Source: Delftia acidovorans
GTDB lineage: Bacteria; Pseudomonadota; Gammaproteobacteria; Burkholderiales; Burkholderiaceae_C
DNA length: 64,000 nucleotides
Direction: 5' to 3'
Assembly: GCA_031286585.1 (NCBI GenBank)
Contig: JAITUC010000038.1
Coordinates: 682,001 to 746,000, forward strand
The translations under genes and the position numbers were made by a program. The notes beneath the pieces were generated by a model. That model saw only the letters and a program-made list of their open reading frames with translations, searched no databases and had not been told where the DNA came from. This document shows positions 1 to 8,688 of this stretch, piece by piece (position 1 is the first letter of the stretch; the number at the start of each line of letters is the position of its first letter).

Positions 1-116
1 GCGGCTACAAGGAATCGGGCATCGGCCGCGAAACCCACAAGATGATGCTGGACCACTACCAGCAGACCAAGAACCTGCTGGTCAGCTACAGCGAGAACAA
101 GCTGGGCTTCTTCTGA
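1..116 (+). CDS. Aldehyde dehydrogenase, C-terminal end (partial)
   Basis: Only the last 37 codons are present; the gene begins before the window. The readable tail contains GYKESGIGRE and ends in SYSENKLGFF, typical of the about 506-residue NAD-dependent acetaldehyde/aldehyde dehydrogenases (ExaC/AldB type) used in alcohol oxidation. The next gene encodes a DUF779 protein, a common neighbour of this subfamily, which supports the call. The catalytic Cys and Glu lie outside the window, so activity cannot be judged. Substrate is inferred from family only. Confidence 0.85.
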   Translation, partial: GYKESGIGRETHKMMLDHYQQTKNLLVSYSENKLGFF

Positions 117-171
117 CGTGAATGCGGCCGGCGGCGCACAGCGCGGCCGGCCGCCCAGGAAAGGCCAACCC

Positions 172-552
172 ATGGTTGACAAAGTGATTGCCACCGAGGC
201 CGCGCTGGCGCTGATCGCGGACCTGCAGGCCCGGCACGGGCCGGTGTTCTTCCACCAGTCCGGGGGCTGCTGCGACAACAGCGCCGCCAACTGCTACCTG
301 CCCGGCGAGCTGACCATAGGCGCCCAGGACGTGCTGCTGGGCCAGGTGGGCAACGCCCCCTTCTACATCGGCAAGTCGCAGTACGAGTACTGGAAGCACA
401 CCCAGCTCATCCTGGACGTGATCGAGGGCCAGGGCGGCACCTTCTCGCTGGAAGGCAGCACGGGCAAGGCCTTCCACACGCGCTCCAAGCTGTTCACGAA
501 CGAGGAATTTGCCGAAGTCCAGGCCGAGGCCGGCGGCAACGCCAGTCGCTGA
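172..552 (+). CDS. DUF779 domain protein
   Basis: A 126-residue protein starting at an ATG preceded by AGGAAAGG at 157-164; an in-frame GTG at 118 is less likely because it lacks such a site. Visible features are the cysteine-rich segment QSGGCCDNSAANCY and FYIGKSQYEYWKHTQL, both hallmarks of DUF779. Members usually follow aldehyde dehydrogenases, as here (55 bases after the dehydrogenase stop), so the two are probably cotranscribed. The clustered cysteines suggest metal binding or a redox role, but the biochemical function of the family is not established as far as I know. Confidence 0.85.
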   Translation: MVDKVIATEAALALIADLQARHGPVFFHQSGGCCDNSAANCYLPGELTIGAQDVLLGQVGNAPFYIGKSQYEYWKHTQLILDVIEGQGGTFSLEGSTGKAFHTRSKLFTNEEFAEVQAEAGGNASR

Positions 553-569
553 CACGGCTGCGCGGCGGG

Positions 570-1157
570 CTATTTGCCCGCCAGCCGCCTGACTGCCGCC
601 TCGGTCTGGCGCACATGCTCGTCCGGGTCCGAGCCGATGTGCACGAAGCGGACCTTGCCGTCCTTGCCGATCACGTAGGAGATGCGGTCGGCGCGCTGGG
701 GGTCGGCGGCGGCCGAGGCGTCGTAGGCGCGAATGGTCTGCGCCTGCGGGTCCGATGCCACGGCGAACTGGTCGCGGCAGGCCTCGGTGGAAAAGCGCTT
801 GAGCGTATCGATGTCGTCATGCGACATGCCCACCACCGTGGCGCCCATGGCTGCGAAGCGCGGCGTGGCCTCGGCAAATGCGTGGGCTTCCATCGTGCAG
901 CCCTGGGTGAAGGCCTTGGGGAAGAAATACAGCACCACCGGCCCCTTCTTGAGCGTGGCCGCCATGTCGAAATCGAAGGCCTTTCCCGCCACCGCGGCCG
1001 GCGTGGTGAAGCGCGGCGCGGTGTCGCCCACCTTGAGCGCGGCCTGGGCCAGCGGCGACAGCAGCAGCGCCGCCAGCAGCGGGGCGGCCGCGCGCGCGCA
1101 GCGGCGTCCCAGGGATGCGCGTTGGTGGATGGAATCGCCGCAGCGGATATCGGACAT
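570..1157 (-). CDS. Exported peroxiredoxin (AhpC/TSA family)
   Basis: A 195-residue thioredoxin-fold peroxidase that should reduce peroxides with a peroxidatic cysteine. The start is set by a strong AGGAGG (complement of 1164-1169). The N-terminus has a basic stretch, then a hydrophobic run APLLAALLLSPLAQAA, read as a signal peptide, placing it in the periplasm. The core FFPKAFTQGCTMEAHAF carries the T-x-x-C active site of Bcp/AhpC-like proteins. No second cysteine is obvious in the typical resolving position apart from the one in EACRDQF, about 50 residues later. It runs convergently to the DUF779 gene with 17 bases between stops. Confidence 0.8.
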   Translation of the reverse strand: MSDIRCGDSIHQRASLGRRCARAAAPLLAALLLSPLAQAALKVGDTAPRFTTPAAVAGKAFDFDMAATLKKGPVVLYFFPKAFTQGCTMEAHAFAEATPRFAAMGATVVGMSHDDIDTLKRFSTEACRDQFAVASDPQAQTIRAYDASAAADPQRADRISYVIGKDGKVRFVHIGSDPDEHVRQTEAAVRRLAGK

Positions 1158-1309
1158 GCATGGCCTCCTGAGCCTGGAACGGGATGCCCCATTGTGGCCA
1201 ATCGGCCAAAGCCCTGGGCGCATGTGCCGTGGATCGGCACCGGGCGGCAGCGGCCGCTGCCCCGCTGCCCCGCTGCCCCGCTGCCTCGGAGCATGGCCCG
1301 AGGCTTTGC

Positions 1310-1777
1310 CTACAGACCCAGGTCGGACAGCCCGGGGTGGTCGTCGGGGCGGCGGCCCAGCGGCCAGTGGAACTTGCGCTCCGACTCCTGGATGGGCATG
1401 TCGTTGATGCATGCGAAGCGTCGGCGCATGAGGCCGTCGGCCTCGAATTCCCAGTTCTCGTTGCCATAGGAGCGGAACCAGTTCCCGGCGTCGTCGTGCC
1501 ATTCGTAGGCATAACGGACAGCGATGCGGTTTTCCCCGTACAGCCAGAGCTCCTTGATCAGCCGGTAGTCAAGCTCCTTCTTCCACTTTCTCTCAAGAAA
1601 GGCCTGGGCCTCGGCCCGGCCGTTGGCGAACTCGGCCCGGTTGCGCCATTGCGTGTCGAGGGTATATGCCATCGCGACCTTGGCCGCATCGCGGGTGTTC
1701 CATCCATCCTCGGCCAAACGGACTTTTTGTACGGCGCTTGCGAGCGAGAACGGGGGCAGGGGCGGGCGAGTTTCCAT
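1310..1777 (-). CDS. DUF1348 (NTF2-like fold) protein
   Basis: A 155-residue protein with the sequence pattern of the DUF1348 family, small NTF2-like proteins: FLERKWKKELDYRLIKELW, followed by NRIAVRYAYEWHDDAGNW and NENWEFEADGLM. The ATG at 1777 is preceded by AGAGG and is preferred to an upstream in-frame codon. The gene is divergent from a TetR regulator at 1863 and the short shared promoter region holds two copies of one operator, so it is almost certainly the regulator's target. The family's reaction is not known to me; NTF2-fold proteins often bind or isomerise small hydrophobic compounds. Confidence 0.8.
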   Translation of the reverse strand: METRPPLPPFSLASAVQKVRLAEDGWNTRDAAKVAMAYTLDTQWRNRAEFANGRAEAQAFLERKWKKELDYRLIKELWLYGENRIAVRYAYEWHDDAGNWFRSYGNENWEFEADGLMRRRFACINDMPIQESERKFHWPLGRRPDDHPGLSDLGL

Positions 1778-1799
1778 GATGTGACCTCTAAAAGATAAG

Positions 1800-1815
1800 T
1801 AGAACGATCTGTCTA
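1800..1815. promoter_or_regulatory. TetR operator copy 1
   Basis: TAGAACGATCTGTCTA, a near-palindrome (TAGA...TCTA arms around CGATC). It lies 23 bases upstream of the DUF1348 start on that gene's leader side. The same 16-mer, with one base changed, recurs 37 bases away, which marks both as operator copies for the divergent TetR protein. Confidence 0.75.
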
Positions 1816-1836
1816 CATGCACCACTCTAACGGAGG

Positions 1837-1852
1837 TGGAACGATCTGTCTA
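1837..1852. promoter_or_regulatory. TetR operator copy 2
   Basis: TGGAACGATCTGTCTA, identical to the 1800-1815 site except for its second base and in the same orientation. It ends 11 bases before the tetR ATG at 1863, so bound repressor would block the regulator's own transcript. Spacing between copies is 37 bases. Confidence 0.75.
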
Positions 1853-1862
1853 CAATGTCTTC

Positions 1863-2447
1863 ATGAAAACTTCCGAACCATCTTTCGATTCATTGCCGCC
1901 CCGCGAGCGCATCCTGGTGGCGGCCCATGGTCTCTTCTACGGGGAGGGCATCAGGGCCACGGGCGTGGACCGGATCATCGAGCGGTCGTCGGTCAGCAAA
2001 GTCACCTTCTACCGCCAGTACGCCAGCAAGGACGATCTGATCCGGGCGTACCTCGACTACCGCCATGCCAGGTGGATTTCCTGGTTCCAGACCAGCCTGG
2101 CGCAAGCGACCGCCGCCGGCTCGCCAGCCTTGGAGGCCCTCGCAACCACCCTCAGGAGCTGGTTCGGCCAGCCCGACTTCCGGGGCTGCGCCTTTCTCAA
2201 TGCCGCTGCCGAACTGGGCTCGTCCGACCATGAAATCCTGGCAACGGTCCGGCGCCACAAGCAGGAAATGTCGTCCGTGCTGGATGACGTGTTCGGCGGC
2301 CATCCCGTGTCCGTGGGAGCGGCGCTCGCGCTGGTGATAGACGGTGCCATCGTCCATGCGCAGATGGGCCAGCCGATCGATGAGGTCATGGAGAACTTCA
2401 AGGCGTCGGCCGCGGGGGTGGTGAATCGGCCCCTGCCCCTGCGCTAG
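1863..2447 (+). CDS. TetR/AcrR family transcriptional repressor
   Basis: A 194-residue one-component regulator. The N-terminal helix-turn-helix is clear: RERILVAAHGLFYGEGI, then TGVDRIIERSSVSKVTFYRQ and YASKDDLIRAYL, the usual TetR recognition-helix pattern. The C-terminal part, with WFGQPDFRGCAFLNAAAE, resembles the TetR_C domain of YxaF/LmrA-like members. An earlier in-frame codon at 1836 is rejected because it would put the coding region across the operator. It likely represses itself and the divergent DUF1348 gene through the two operator copies; the ligand is unknown. Confidence 0.88.
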   Translation: MKTSEPSFDSLPPRERILVAAHGLFYGEGIRATGVDRIIERSSVSKVTFYRQYASKDDLIRAYLDYRHARWISWFQTSLAQATAAGSPALEALATTLRSWFGQPDFRGCAFLNAAAELGSSDHEILATVRRHKQEMSSVLDDVFGGHPVSVGAALALVIDGAIVHAQMGQPIDEVMENFKASAAGVVNRPLPLR

Positions 2448-2491
2448 TGCCGCACCGGGTGTGCCGCCGTGCGGCACATCGACCCTACCCC

Positions 2492-2519
2492 TTGAAACCT
2501 GGCCGAATTGCCTTATTAT
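2492..2519 (+). promoter_or_regulatory. groESL promoter
   Basis: TTGAAA (2492-2497) and TATTAT (2514-2519) are separated by 16 bases, a good sigma-70-type promoter just upstream of groES. The -10 box abuts the CIRCE element, as expected for HrcA repression. The -35 CTTGAAA also fits a heat-shock sigma factor, but no matching CCCCAT-type -10 is present. Confidence 0.65.
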
Positions 2520-2545
2520 TAGCACTCGTTGGGCATGAGTGCTAA
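2519..2545. promoter_or_regulatory. CIRCE operator (HrcA binding site)
   Basis: TTAGCACTC, nine bases, then GAGTGCTAA: a perfect match to the CIRCE inverted repeat, located 87 bases upstream of groES. CIRCE is bound by the HrcA repressor, whose gene is not in this window. It implies heat-inducible control of groES-groEL through HrcA. Confidence 0.95.
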
Positions 2546-2632
2546 CAGCCCTCTGACCCACATTGCTTCGAATGCCGGCCCGCCGGGCCGGCAAGTCTTT
2601 GTTTCAACTTTGTTGATGATTTAGGAGTTGGT

Positions 2633-2923
2633 ATGAACCTGCGTCCCCTGCACGATCGCGTGATCGTGAAGCGCCTCGAGAACGAAACCAAGACGGCTTC
2701 GGGCATCGTGATCCCCGATAACGCCGCCGAGAAGCCCGACCAGGGCGAAGTGCTGGCAGTGGGCCCCGGCAAGAAGAACGACAAGGGCGAAGTGATCGCT
2801 CTGAACGTGAAGGTCGGCGACCGCGTTCTGTTCGGCAAGTACAGCGGCCAGACCGTCAAGGTCCATGGCGACGAACTGCTGGTGATGAAGGAAGACGACC
2901 TGTTCGCAGTCGTCGAGAAGTAA
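2633..2923 (+). CDS. groES: Co-chaperonin GroES
   Basis: A 96-residue subunit of the heptameric lid that caps GroEL during ATP-driven folding of cytosolic proteins. It starts MNLRPLHDRVIVKRLENET and contains the mobile loop region TKTASGIVIPDNAAEKPDQG and the C-terminal GDELLVMKEDDLFAVVE, all canonical. Length is standard. A TAGGAG ribosome-binding site lies just upstream. It is the first gene of a two-gene operon under CIRCE control; groEL follows after 46 bases. Confidence 0.98.
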   Translation: MNLRPLHDRVIVKRLENETKTASGIVIPDNAAEKPDQGEVLAVGPGKKNDKGEVIALNVKVGDRVLFGKYSGQTVKVHGDELLVMKEDDLFAVVEK

Positions 2924-2969
2924 TCCACTTCCCTCCACCGCACTTTCCAACTGAATCCGGAGAATTGAA

Positions 2970-4613
<1,644 letters not shown>

Positions 4614-4660
4614 TTGCCCGCCGCAACCGGGCAGGCCTTGCGCCATACCCGGTTTGCCCT

Positions 4661-4700
4661 GCAATGAAAAAGGCCGCCCGAGGGCGGCCTTTTTCATTGC
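4661..4700. terminator. Bidirectional intrinsic terminator after groEL
   Basis: A perfect 19-base inverted repeat (arms 4661-4679 and 4682-4700) with two bases between the arms. Its core is AAAAAGGCCGCCC facing GGGCGGCCTTTTT, so a T-run follows the GC stem on either strand. It separates groEL from the convergent aminotransferase gene. Confidence 0.93.
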
Positions 4701-4722
4701 ATGAACGCTGTTGCCGATGTCC

Positions 4723-6000
4723 TCAGGACACGGCCTGGCCCCAGGCCCGGCCCAGGCGCGCCACAGCCTCGGTGATCTGGGGCACGGTGGGCGCCGCATA
4801 CGACAGGCGCATGCACAGGCCGGCCTTGTCTGCCGCATCGGCCGGGAAGAAGGCCTTGCCTGGCACATAGAGCACGCCCTGCTCCACAGCGGCCGTGAAC
4901 AGCGCCCGGGCCAGGGCCTCGGGCTCGCCCGCATGCCGTTGTGGCGGCAGCAGCTGCGCCCAGACGAACATGCCGCCCGCAGGCCGCACGAAGCGGATCT
5001 GCTCGCCCAGGGCCGACTGCATGCCAGAGCACAGCGCATCCATGCGCGCTGCGTACTCGGCGCAGGCCTGGGCCAGCTGGGGCGCATAGCGGCCCGAGCG
5101 CAGATAGTGCGCGGCGATCATCTGCGCCAGCGGCGAGGTGCACAGGTCGGCCGTCTGCTTGGCGATGGTGCAGCGGCGCAGCAGTTGGGCGTCGGCCAGC
5201 ATCCAGCCGATGCGCAGCGCAGGTGCCACGGTCTTGGACAGGCTGGACAGGTAGACCACGGGGTTGGACTGGGCACCGCACTGCGCCAAGCCCGTTTCGT
5301 AGATCGACGGTTCGCGCTGGCCGCTGAAGCGCAGCTCGCCATAGGGGTCGTCCTCGACGATGACAAAGCCATGCTGGCGCGCCAGCTCCACCAGGGCCGT
5401 GCGCCGCGCCGCGGGCAGCAGGGTGCCGCCCGGGTTGGAGAAGTTCGGCACGGTGTAGAGCAGCTTGGGGGCGCGCGCATGGGGCCACTGCGCCAGCAGG
5501 CGGGCCAGGGCCTCGGTGTCCAGGCCCTGCTCGTCCGTGGGCACGGCAACGACCTGTGCCTGTGCCAGCTTCAGGGTCTGCAGCGTGGCCGGGTAGGCGG
5601 GCACCTCGACCAGCACCGGGTCGCCGGGCTCGACCAGCACCTTGACCAGCAGGTCGAAGGCCTGCTGCGAGCCCGTGGTCACGATCATGTCGGCCGGCGT
5701 GCAGGCAATGCCGCGCGTGGCGCACAGTGCGGCCAGGGCTTCGCGCAGCGGCAGCTGGCCCTCGCTGGCGCCGTACTGCAGGCTGGCGGCGGCATCCTGC
5801 TGCAGCGCGGCCGTGGCGGCCTGCTGCAAACCTTCGGCATCGAACAGGCTGGGCGAGGGATAGCCTCCGGCCAGCGAGAGCATGCCGGGCCGGCTCAGGT
5901 AGGGAAACAGTTCGCGGATCGGCGAGCCTTCGGGCCGAGCGAACAGCGGGTTGAACAGGTGGGCGGTGGGCGACGATGCGCCCTGGTCTGCGGTGCTCAT
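4723..6000 (-). CDS. PLP-dependent aminotransferase, probable 2-aminoadipate transaminase
   Basis: A 425-residue fold-type I aminotransferase of the class I/II (LysN, MocR-C-terminal-like) group. Motifs include LQYGASEGQLPLREALA, TTGSQQAFDLLVKVLVEPGD, YTVPNFSNPGGTLL, EDDPYGELRF and the PLP-lysine segment YLSSLSKTVAPALRIGW. The start has a GGAGG site; the start codon is the complement of 5998-6000. It lies directly downstream, on the same strand, of an HglS-type 2-oxoadipate enzyme, which suggests it makes 2-oxoadipate from 2-aminoadipate in lysine breakdown. Sequence alone leaves other amino donors (aromatic or branched-chain) possible. Confidence 0.75.
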   Translation of the reverse strand: MSTADQGASSPTAHLFNPLFARPEGSPIRELFPYLSRPGMLSLAGGYPSPSLFDAEGLQQAATAALQQDAAASLQYGASEGQLPLREALAALCATRGIACTPADMIVTTGSQQAFDLLVKVLVEPGDPVLVEVPAYPATLQTLKLAQAQVVAVPTDEQGLDTEALARLLAQWPHARAPKLLYTVPNFSNPGGTLLPAARRTALVELARQHGFVIVEDDPYGELRFSGQREPSIYETGLAQCGAQSNPVVYLSSLSKTVAPALRIGWMLADAQLLRRCTIAKQTADLCTSPLAQMIAAHYLRSGRYAPQLAQACAEYAARMDALCSGMQSALGEQIRFVRPAGGMFVWAQLLPPQRHAGEPEALARALFTAAVEQGVLYVPGKAFFPADAADKAGLCMRLSYAAPTVPQITEAVARLGRAWGQAVS

Positions 6001-6019
6001 GGGGCCTCCGGCAAATGGC

Positions 6020-6066
6020 AAAAACAAAAGGGCGCATGCGCAGGCCTGGCGCCTGCGCATGCGCCC
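6020..6066 (-). terminator. Intrinsic terminator of the hglS gene
   Basis: A perfect 16-base inverted repeat (arms 6030-6045 and 6051-6066, five-base loop). On the minus strand the stem is followed by TTTTGTTTTT (complement of 6020-6029), giving a textbook terminator after hglS and before the aminotransferase gene. Read-through or a separate promoter is needed to express the aminotransferase. Confidence 0.85.
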
Positions 6067-6110
6067 CGGGGAAGGGGATCAGCGGTGGCGGGACCGGCCC
6101 GGGCCAGCGC

Positions 6111-7526
6111 TTATGCAGCCACCTTGGTGGCCTGGCCGCGCAGCGCGCTGCGCAACTGGTCGATGGAGCGCTGCTGGGCCTGCTCGTACAGCGCGATCTC
6201 GTCATGCACGCGGGCGCCCAGGTCGGCCTCGAAGGCCTGCTGGGCCGCATGGGCCGCGTACTGCTTTTGCTCTTCGCCGCCCAGGTTGGACTGGAAGATG
6301 CCGGCCGCGCTCACGGGCAGGAAGTCTTCGTAGACGATGGGTTCGGCATGGGCCAGGCCCCGGGTGACCAGCGCCTCCAGATCCGAGGCGGCAGCCGCTG
6401 CGGCCTCGCCACCGGCCAGGGCGGCGCCCTCGTCGCTCAGTGCAAAGCGGTAGAAGGCCAGGTCCTGGCGGCGCAGTTGCTCATGGGTATCTGGAAAAGC
6501 CTCGAAGACCTGGGCCAGGCGGCTGCCGTAGTCGGGTGCGGCACTGCCCGCGCTGCCCATGTCGCGCACCTGGGCCAGCAACTGGTCGTAGAGCGCACGG
6601 CCCTTGCGCGTAAGCGCCACGCCGCGCTGCTCGATCTCGCCGAAGCGCGCCGTGTGCGAGCCCGCGCCCGTGGCATCGCCCGCAAAACGCACGGTCTCCT
6701 TGAGCGCCTTGAAGCTGGTCTGGCGCAGCAGGATGGGGCAGGCGCGGCGCGGCGGGCCTTCGACCACGTCCTTGGCGTCCATGCCGCGCTCGGGCATGGC
6801 GGCCTGGGCGGCATCGATGTCCAGGGTGCGCGGCGTCAGGTGGTTGATGTGCGGGCCCTTGAAGCAGACCACGTCGGCGATCAGGCGGTGGGCCTTGTGC
6901 AGCGCGTCGTAGGTGGCGCCGTCCACGGTGGACTCGCTGTGCCAGCGGAAGGTCTCCAGCGCCTCGCGCACGAATGCGTCGGCATCGGCGTCGGCCAGGC
7001 CGCCATGGGCCTCGGCCTGGGCGATCAGCGCCAGCGCGCGTTCGGTGAAGATGCTGCGGCGCGCCAGGATGGCACTCGCCTGCGCCCGCAGTGCCTCGTC
7101 GGCAATCAGGTCCAGGCGCAGCAGCGAGGTGAAGACGCGGAAAGGATTGGCCAGCAGCGCCGCGTCGCCCACGGGACGGAAGGCCGTGGAGTGCACGGGC
7201 ACGCCGGCCACCGACAGGTCGTAGTAGCCCACGGGCTCCATGCCCATGATGGCGAACAGGCGGCGCAGCATGGACAGCTCGGCCGCCGTGCCCACGCGGA
7301 TGGCGCCGTGGCGCTCCACGCCCAGGCGGGCCAGCTCGCCACTGCGCTGCATCCGGGCCAGCAGCGCGGGCTCGGCCTGCAGGGTGCGCTGGTTGATGTC
7401 GGCCACGAGTTCGATCAAGGTGCCGTACTGTGGCACTTCGTCGCGGTACATCTCGGACATGGCGCCGGAAAACCGTGCGCGGATCTCGTCGGAGGGCACG
7501 AAGGTGTGGGCAGGCGTAGAGGACAT
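6111..7526 (-). CDS. hglS: 2-oxoadipate dioxygenase/decarboxylase (DUF1338, HglS/YdcJ family)
   Basis: A 471-residue member of the DUF1338 family. The characterised Pseudomonas putida HglS is a non-haem Fe(II) enzyme converting 2-oxoadipate to D-2-hydroxyglutarate in D-lysine catabolism. Family blocks visible here include PQYGTLIELVADIN near residue 35, GYYDLSVAGVPVHSTAFRP, FKGPHINHLTPRTLD and RCAILLRQTSFKAL-like segments; the conserved His and Glu metal ligands fall in these blocks. ATG at 7526 is chosen over an upstream GTG. A divergent LysR gene and a downstream aminotransferase give a small catabolic cluster. Confidence 0.8.
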   Translation of the reverse strand: MSSTPAHTFVPSDEIRARFSGAMSEMYRDEVPQYGTLIELVADINQRTLQAEPALLARMQRSGELARLGVERHGAIRVGTAAELSMLRRLFAIMGMEPVGYYDLSVAGVPVHSTAFRPVGDAALLANPFRVFTSLLRLDLIADEALRAQASAILARRSIFTERALALIAQAEAHGGLADADADAFVREALETFRWHSESTVDGATYDALHKAHRLIADVVCFKGPHINHLTPRTLDIDAAQAAMPERGMDAKDVVEGPPRRACPILLRQTSFKALKETVRFAGDATGAGSHTARFGEIEQRGVALTRKGRALYDQLLAQVRDMGSAGSAAPDYGSRLAQVFEAFPDTHEQLRRQDLAFYRFALSDEGAALAGGEAAAAAASDLEALVTRGLAHAEPIVYEDFLPVSAAGIFQSNLGGEEQKQYAAHAAQQAFEADLGARVHDEIALYEQAQQRSIDQLRSALRGQATKVAA

Positions 7527-7643
7527 GGTGCTCGTGGGGACTGAAGTTGGAGCCACAGGGCAGCCCTGCGGCGGGGTGAATTCCTGGCACGCATGCTAGG
7601 CCTGCGCCTTGAGCCTGGTCAAACGATAATCAGGCCCATAGGT

Positions 7644-7660
7644 CATTCCCAAACAGAATG
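7644..7660. promoter_or_regulatory. Probable LysR-box between hglS and lysR
   Basis: CATTC, seven bases, GAATG: an inverted repeat fitting the T-N11-A LysR pattern (ATTC-N7-GAAT). It lies 32 bases upstream of the lysR ATG in the 166-base divergent region, so it could serve autoregulation and activation of hglS. Confidence 0.55.
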
Positions 7661-7692
7661 CCCCTCCCACGATTGCCCCACCACCCCCTGCC

Positions 7693-8640
7693 ATGCTGCT
7701 GTCCCGCCGTTTCCTTCCTCCCATGTCCCTGCTGTGCGCCTTCGAGGCGGCGGCCCGGCACCAGAGCTTCACGGCGGCTGCGGCCGAGCTGCACCTGACG
7801 CAAAGCGCCGTCAGCCGCCAGATCCGCGCGCTGGAAGAGCGGCTGGAGGCGGAGCTCTTTGTGCGCGAGCGCCAGACCGTGCGGCTCAGTCCGGCCGGCC
7901 AGGCCTATGCCCAGGAGATACGCGGCGCGCTGATGCGCATCTCCACCGCCACGCTGGGCTTTCGGGCCAACCCGCGCGGCGGCAGCCTGAACCTGGCCAT
8001 CCTGCCCACCTTCGGCACGCGCTGGCTGGCGCCTCGCCTGCCGCAGTTCTTCAGCGCCCACCCGGGCATCACCATCAACCTGACGACGCGGCTGTCCCAG
8101 TTCGACTTCCAGCTCGAAGCCGTGGACGCCGCCATCCATTTCGGCCTGCCGCACTGGCCGGGCGCCGAGCTGGCCTTTCTGATGAGCGAGACCGTGGTGC
8201 CTGCCTGCAGCCCCGCCCTGCTGGCCCAGCATGGCTTTGCCCAGCCCCAGGACCTGCTGCAGGCGCCGCTGCTGCACCTGGCATCGCGCCCCGATGCCTG
8301 GCAGCGCTGGCTGTCCGTGCACGATGCGCCCATGGCCGAAGGCCAGGGCATGCTGTTCGACCAGTTCGCCACCGCCGCCCAGGCCGCCATCGCCGGCGTG
8401 GGCGTGGCCTTGCTGCCACGCTTTCTGATCGAGCGCGAACTCGCCCAGGGCGACCTGGTGCGTGCCCTTCCCCATCTGCCCGAGATGGAAAGCGCCGAGC
8501 GCTACTACCTGGCCTGGCCCACGAGCCGCGGCAACTACCCGCCGCTGCAAAGCCTGCGCGAGTGGCTGCAGCAGGCGGCCCAGGATTTCATGCGCGAAAA
8601 CGCCTGCGGCAAGGGACCGCAGGCGACAAATGACAACTGA
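7693..8640 (+). CDS. LysR family transcriptional regulator (GcvA-like)
   Basis: A 315-residue regulator. The winged helix-turn-helix is plain: PMSLLCAFEAAARHQSFTAA, then LHLTQSAVSRQIRALEERL and LFVRERQTVRLSPAGQAY. The C-terminal effector domain (about residues 95-300) follows the GcvA-like pattern with LNLAILPTFGTRWLAPRLP. It is divergent from hglS with a LysR-type inverted repeat between them, so it most likely controls the 2-oxoadipate genes; the inducer is a guess. Its last codons form a hairpin that acts on the opposite strand as a terminator for the convergent binding-protein gene. Confidence 0.88.
   Translation: MLLSRRFLPPMSLLCAFEAAARHQSFTAAAAELHLTQSAVSRQIRALEERLEAELFVRERQTVRLSPAGQAYAQEIRGALMRISTATLGFRANPRGGSLNLAILPTFGTRWLAPRLPQFFSAHPGITINLTTRLSQFDFQLEAVDAAIHFGLPHWPGAELAFLMSETVVPACSPALLAQHGFAQPQDLLQAPLLHLASRPDAWQRWLSVHDAPMAEGQGMLFDQFATAAQAAIAGVGVALLPRFLIERELAQGDLVRALPHLPEMESAERYYLAWPTSRGNYPPLQSLREWLQQAAQDFMRENACGKGPQATNDN
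8597..8625 (-). terminator. Intrinsic terminator of the binding-protein gene, inside lysR
   Basis: CGCCTGCGG (8601-8609) and CCGCAGGCG (8617-8625) form a 9-base stem with a 7-base loop. On the minus strand it is followed by TTTT, 64 bases past the stop of the binding-protein gene. It is embedded in the last codons of the convergent lysR gene. Confidence 0.6.
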
Positions 8641-8688
8641 GAACCTTGCGCCAGACACAGGGGCCCGGCCCAGGCGCGCTGTCTGCGA

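Noticed and set aside
564..582. Hairpin at the DUF779/peroxiredoxin junction as a terminator
   Set aside because: GGCGGGC-TATTT-GCCCGCC has no T-run beyond the stem and overlaps the peroxiredoxin stop codon, so it is only a weak candidate.
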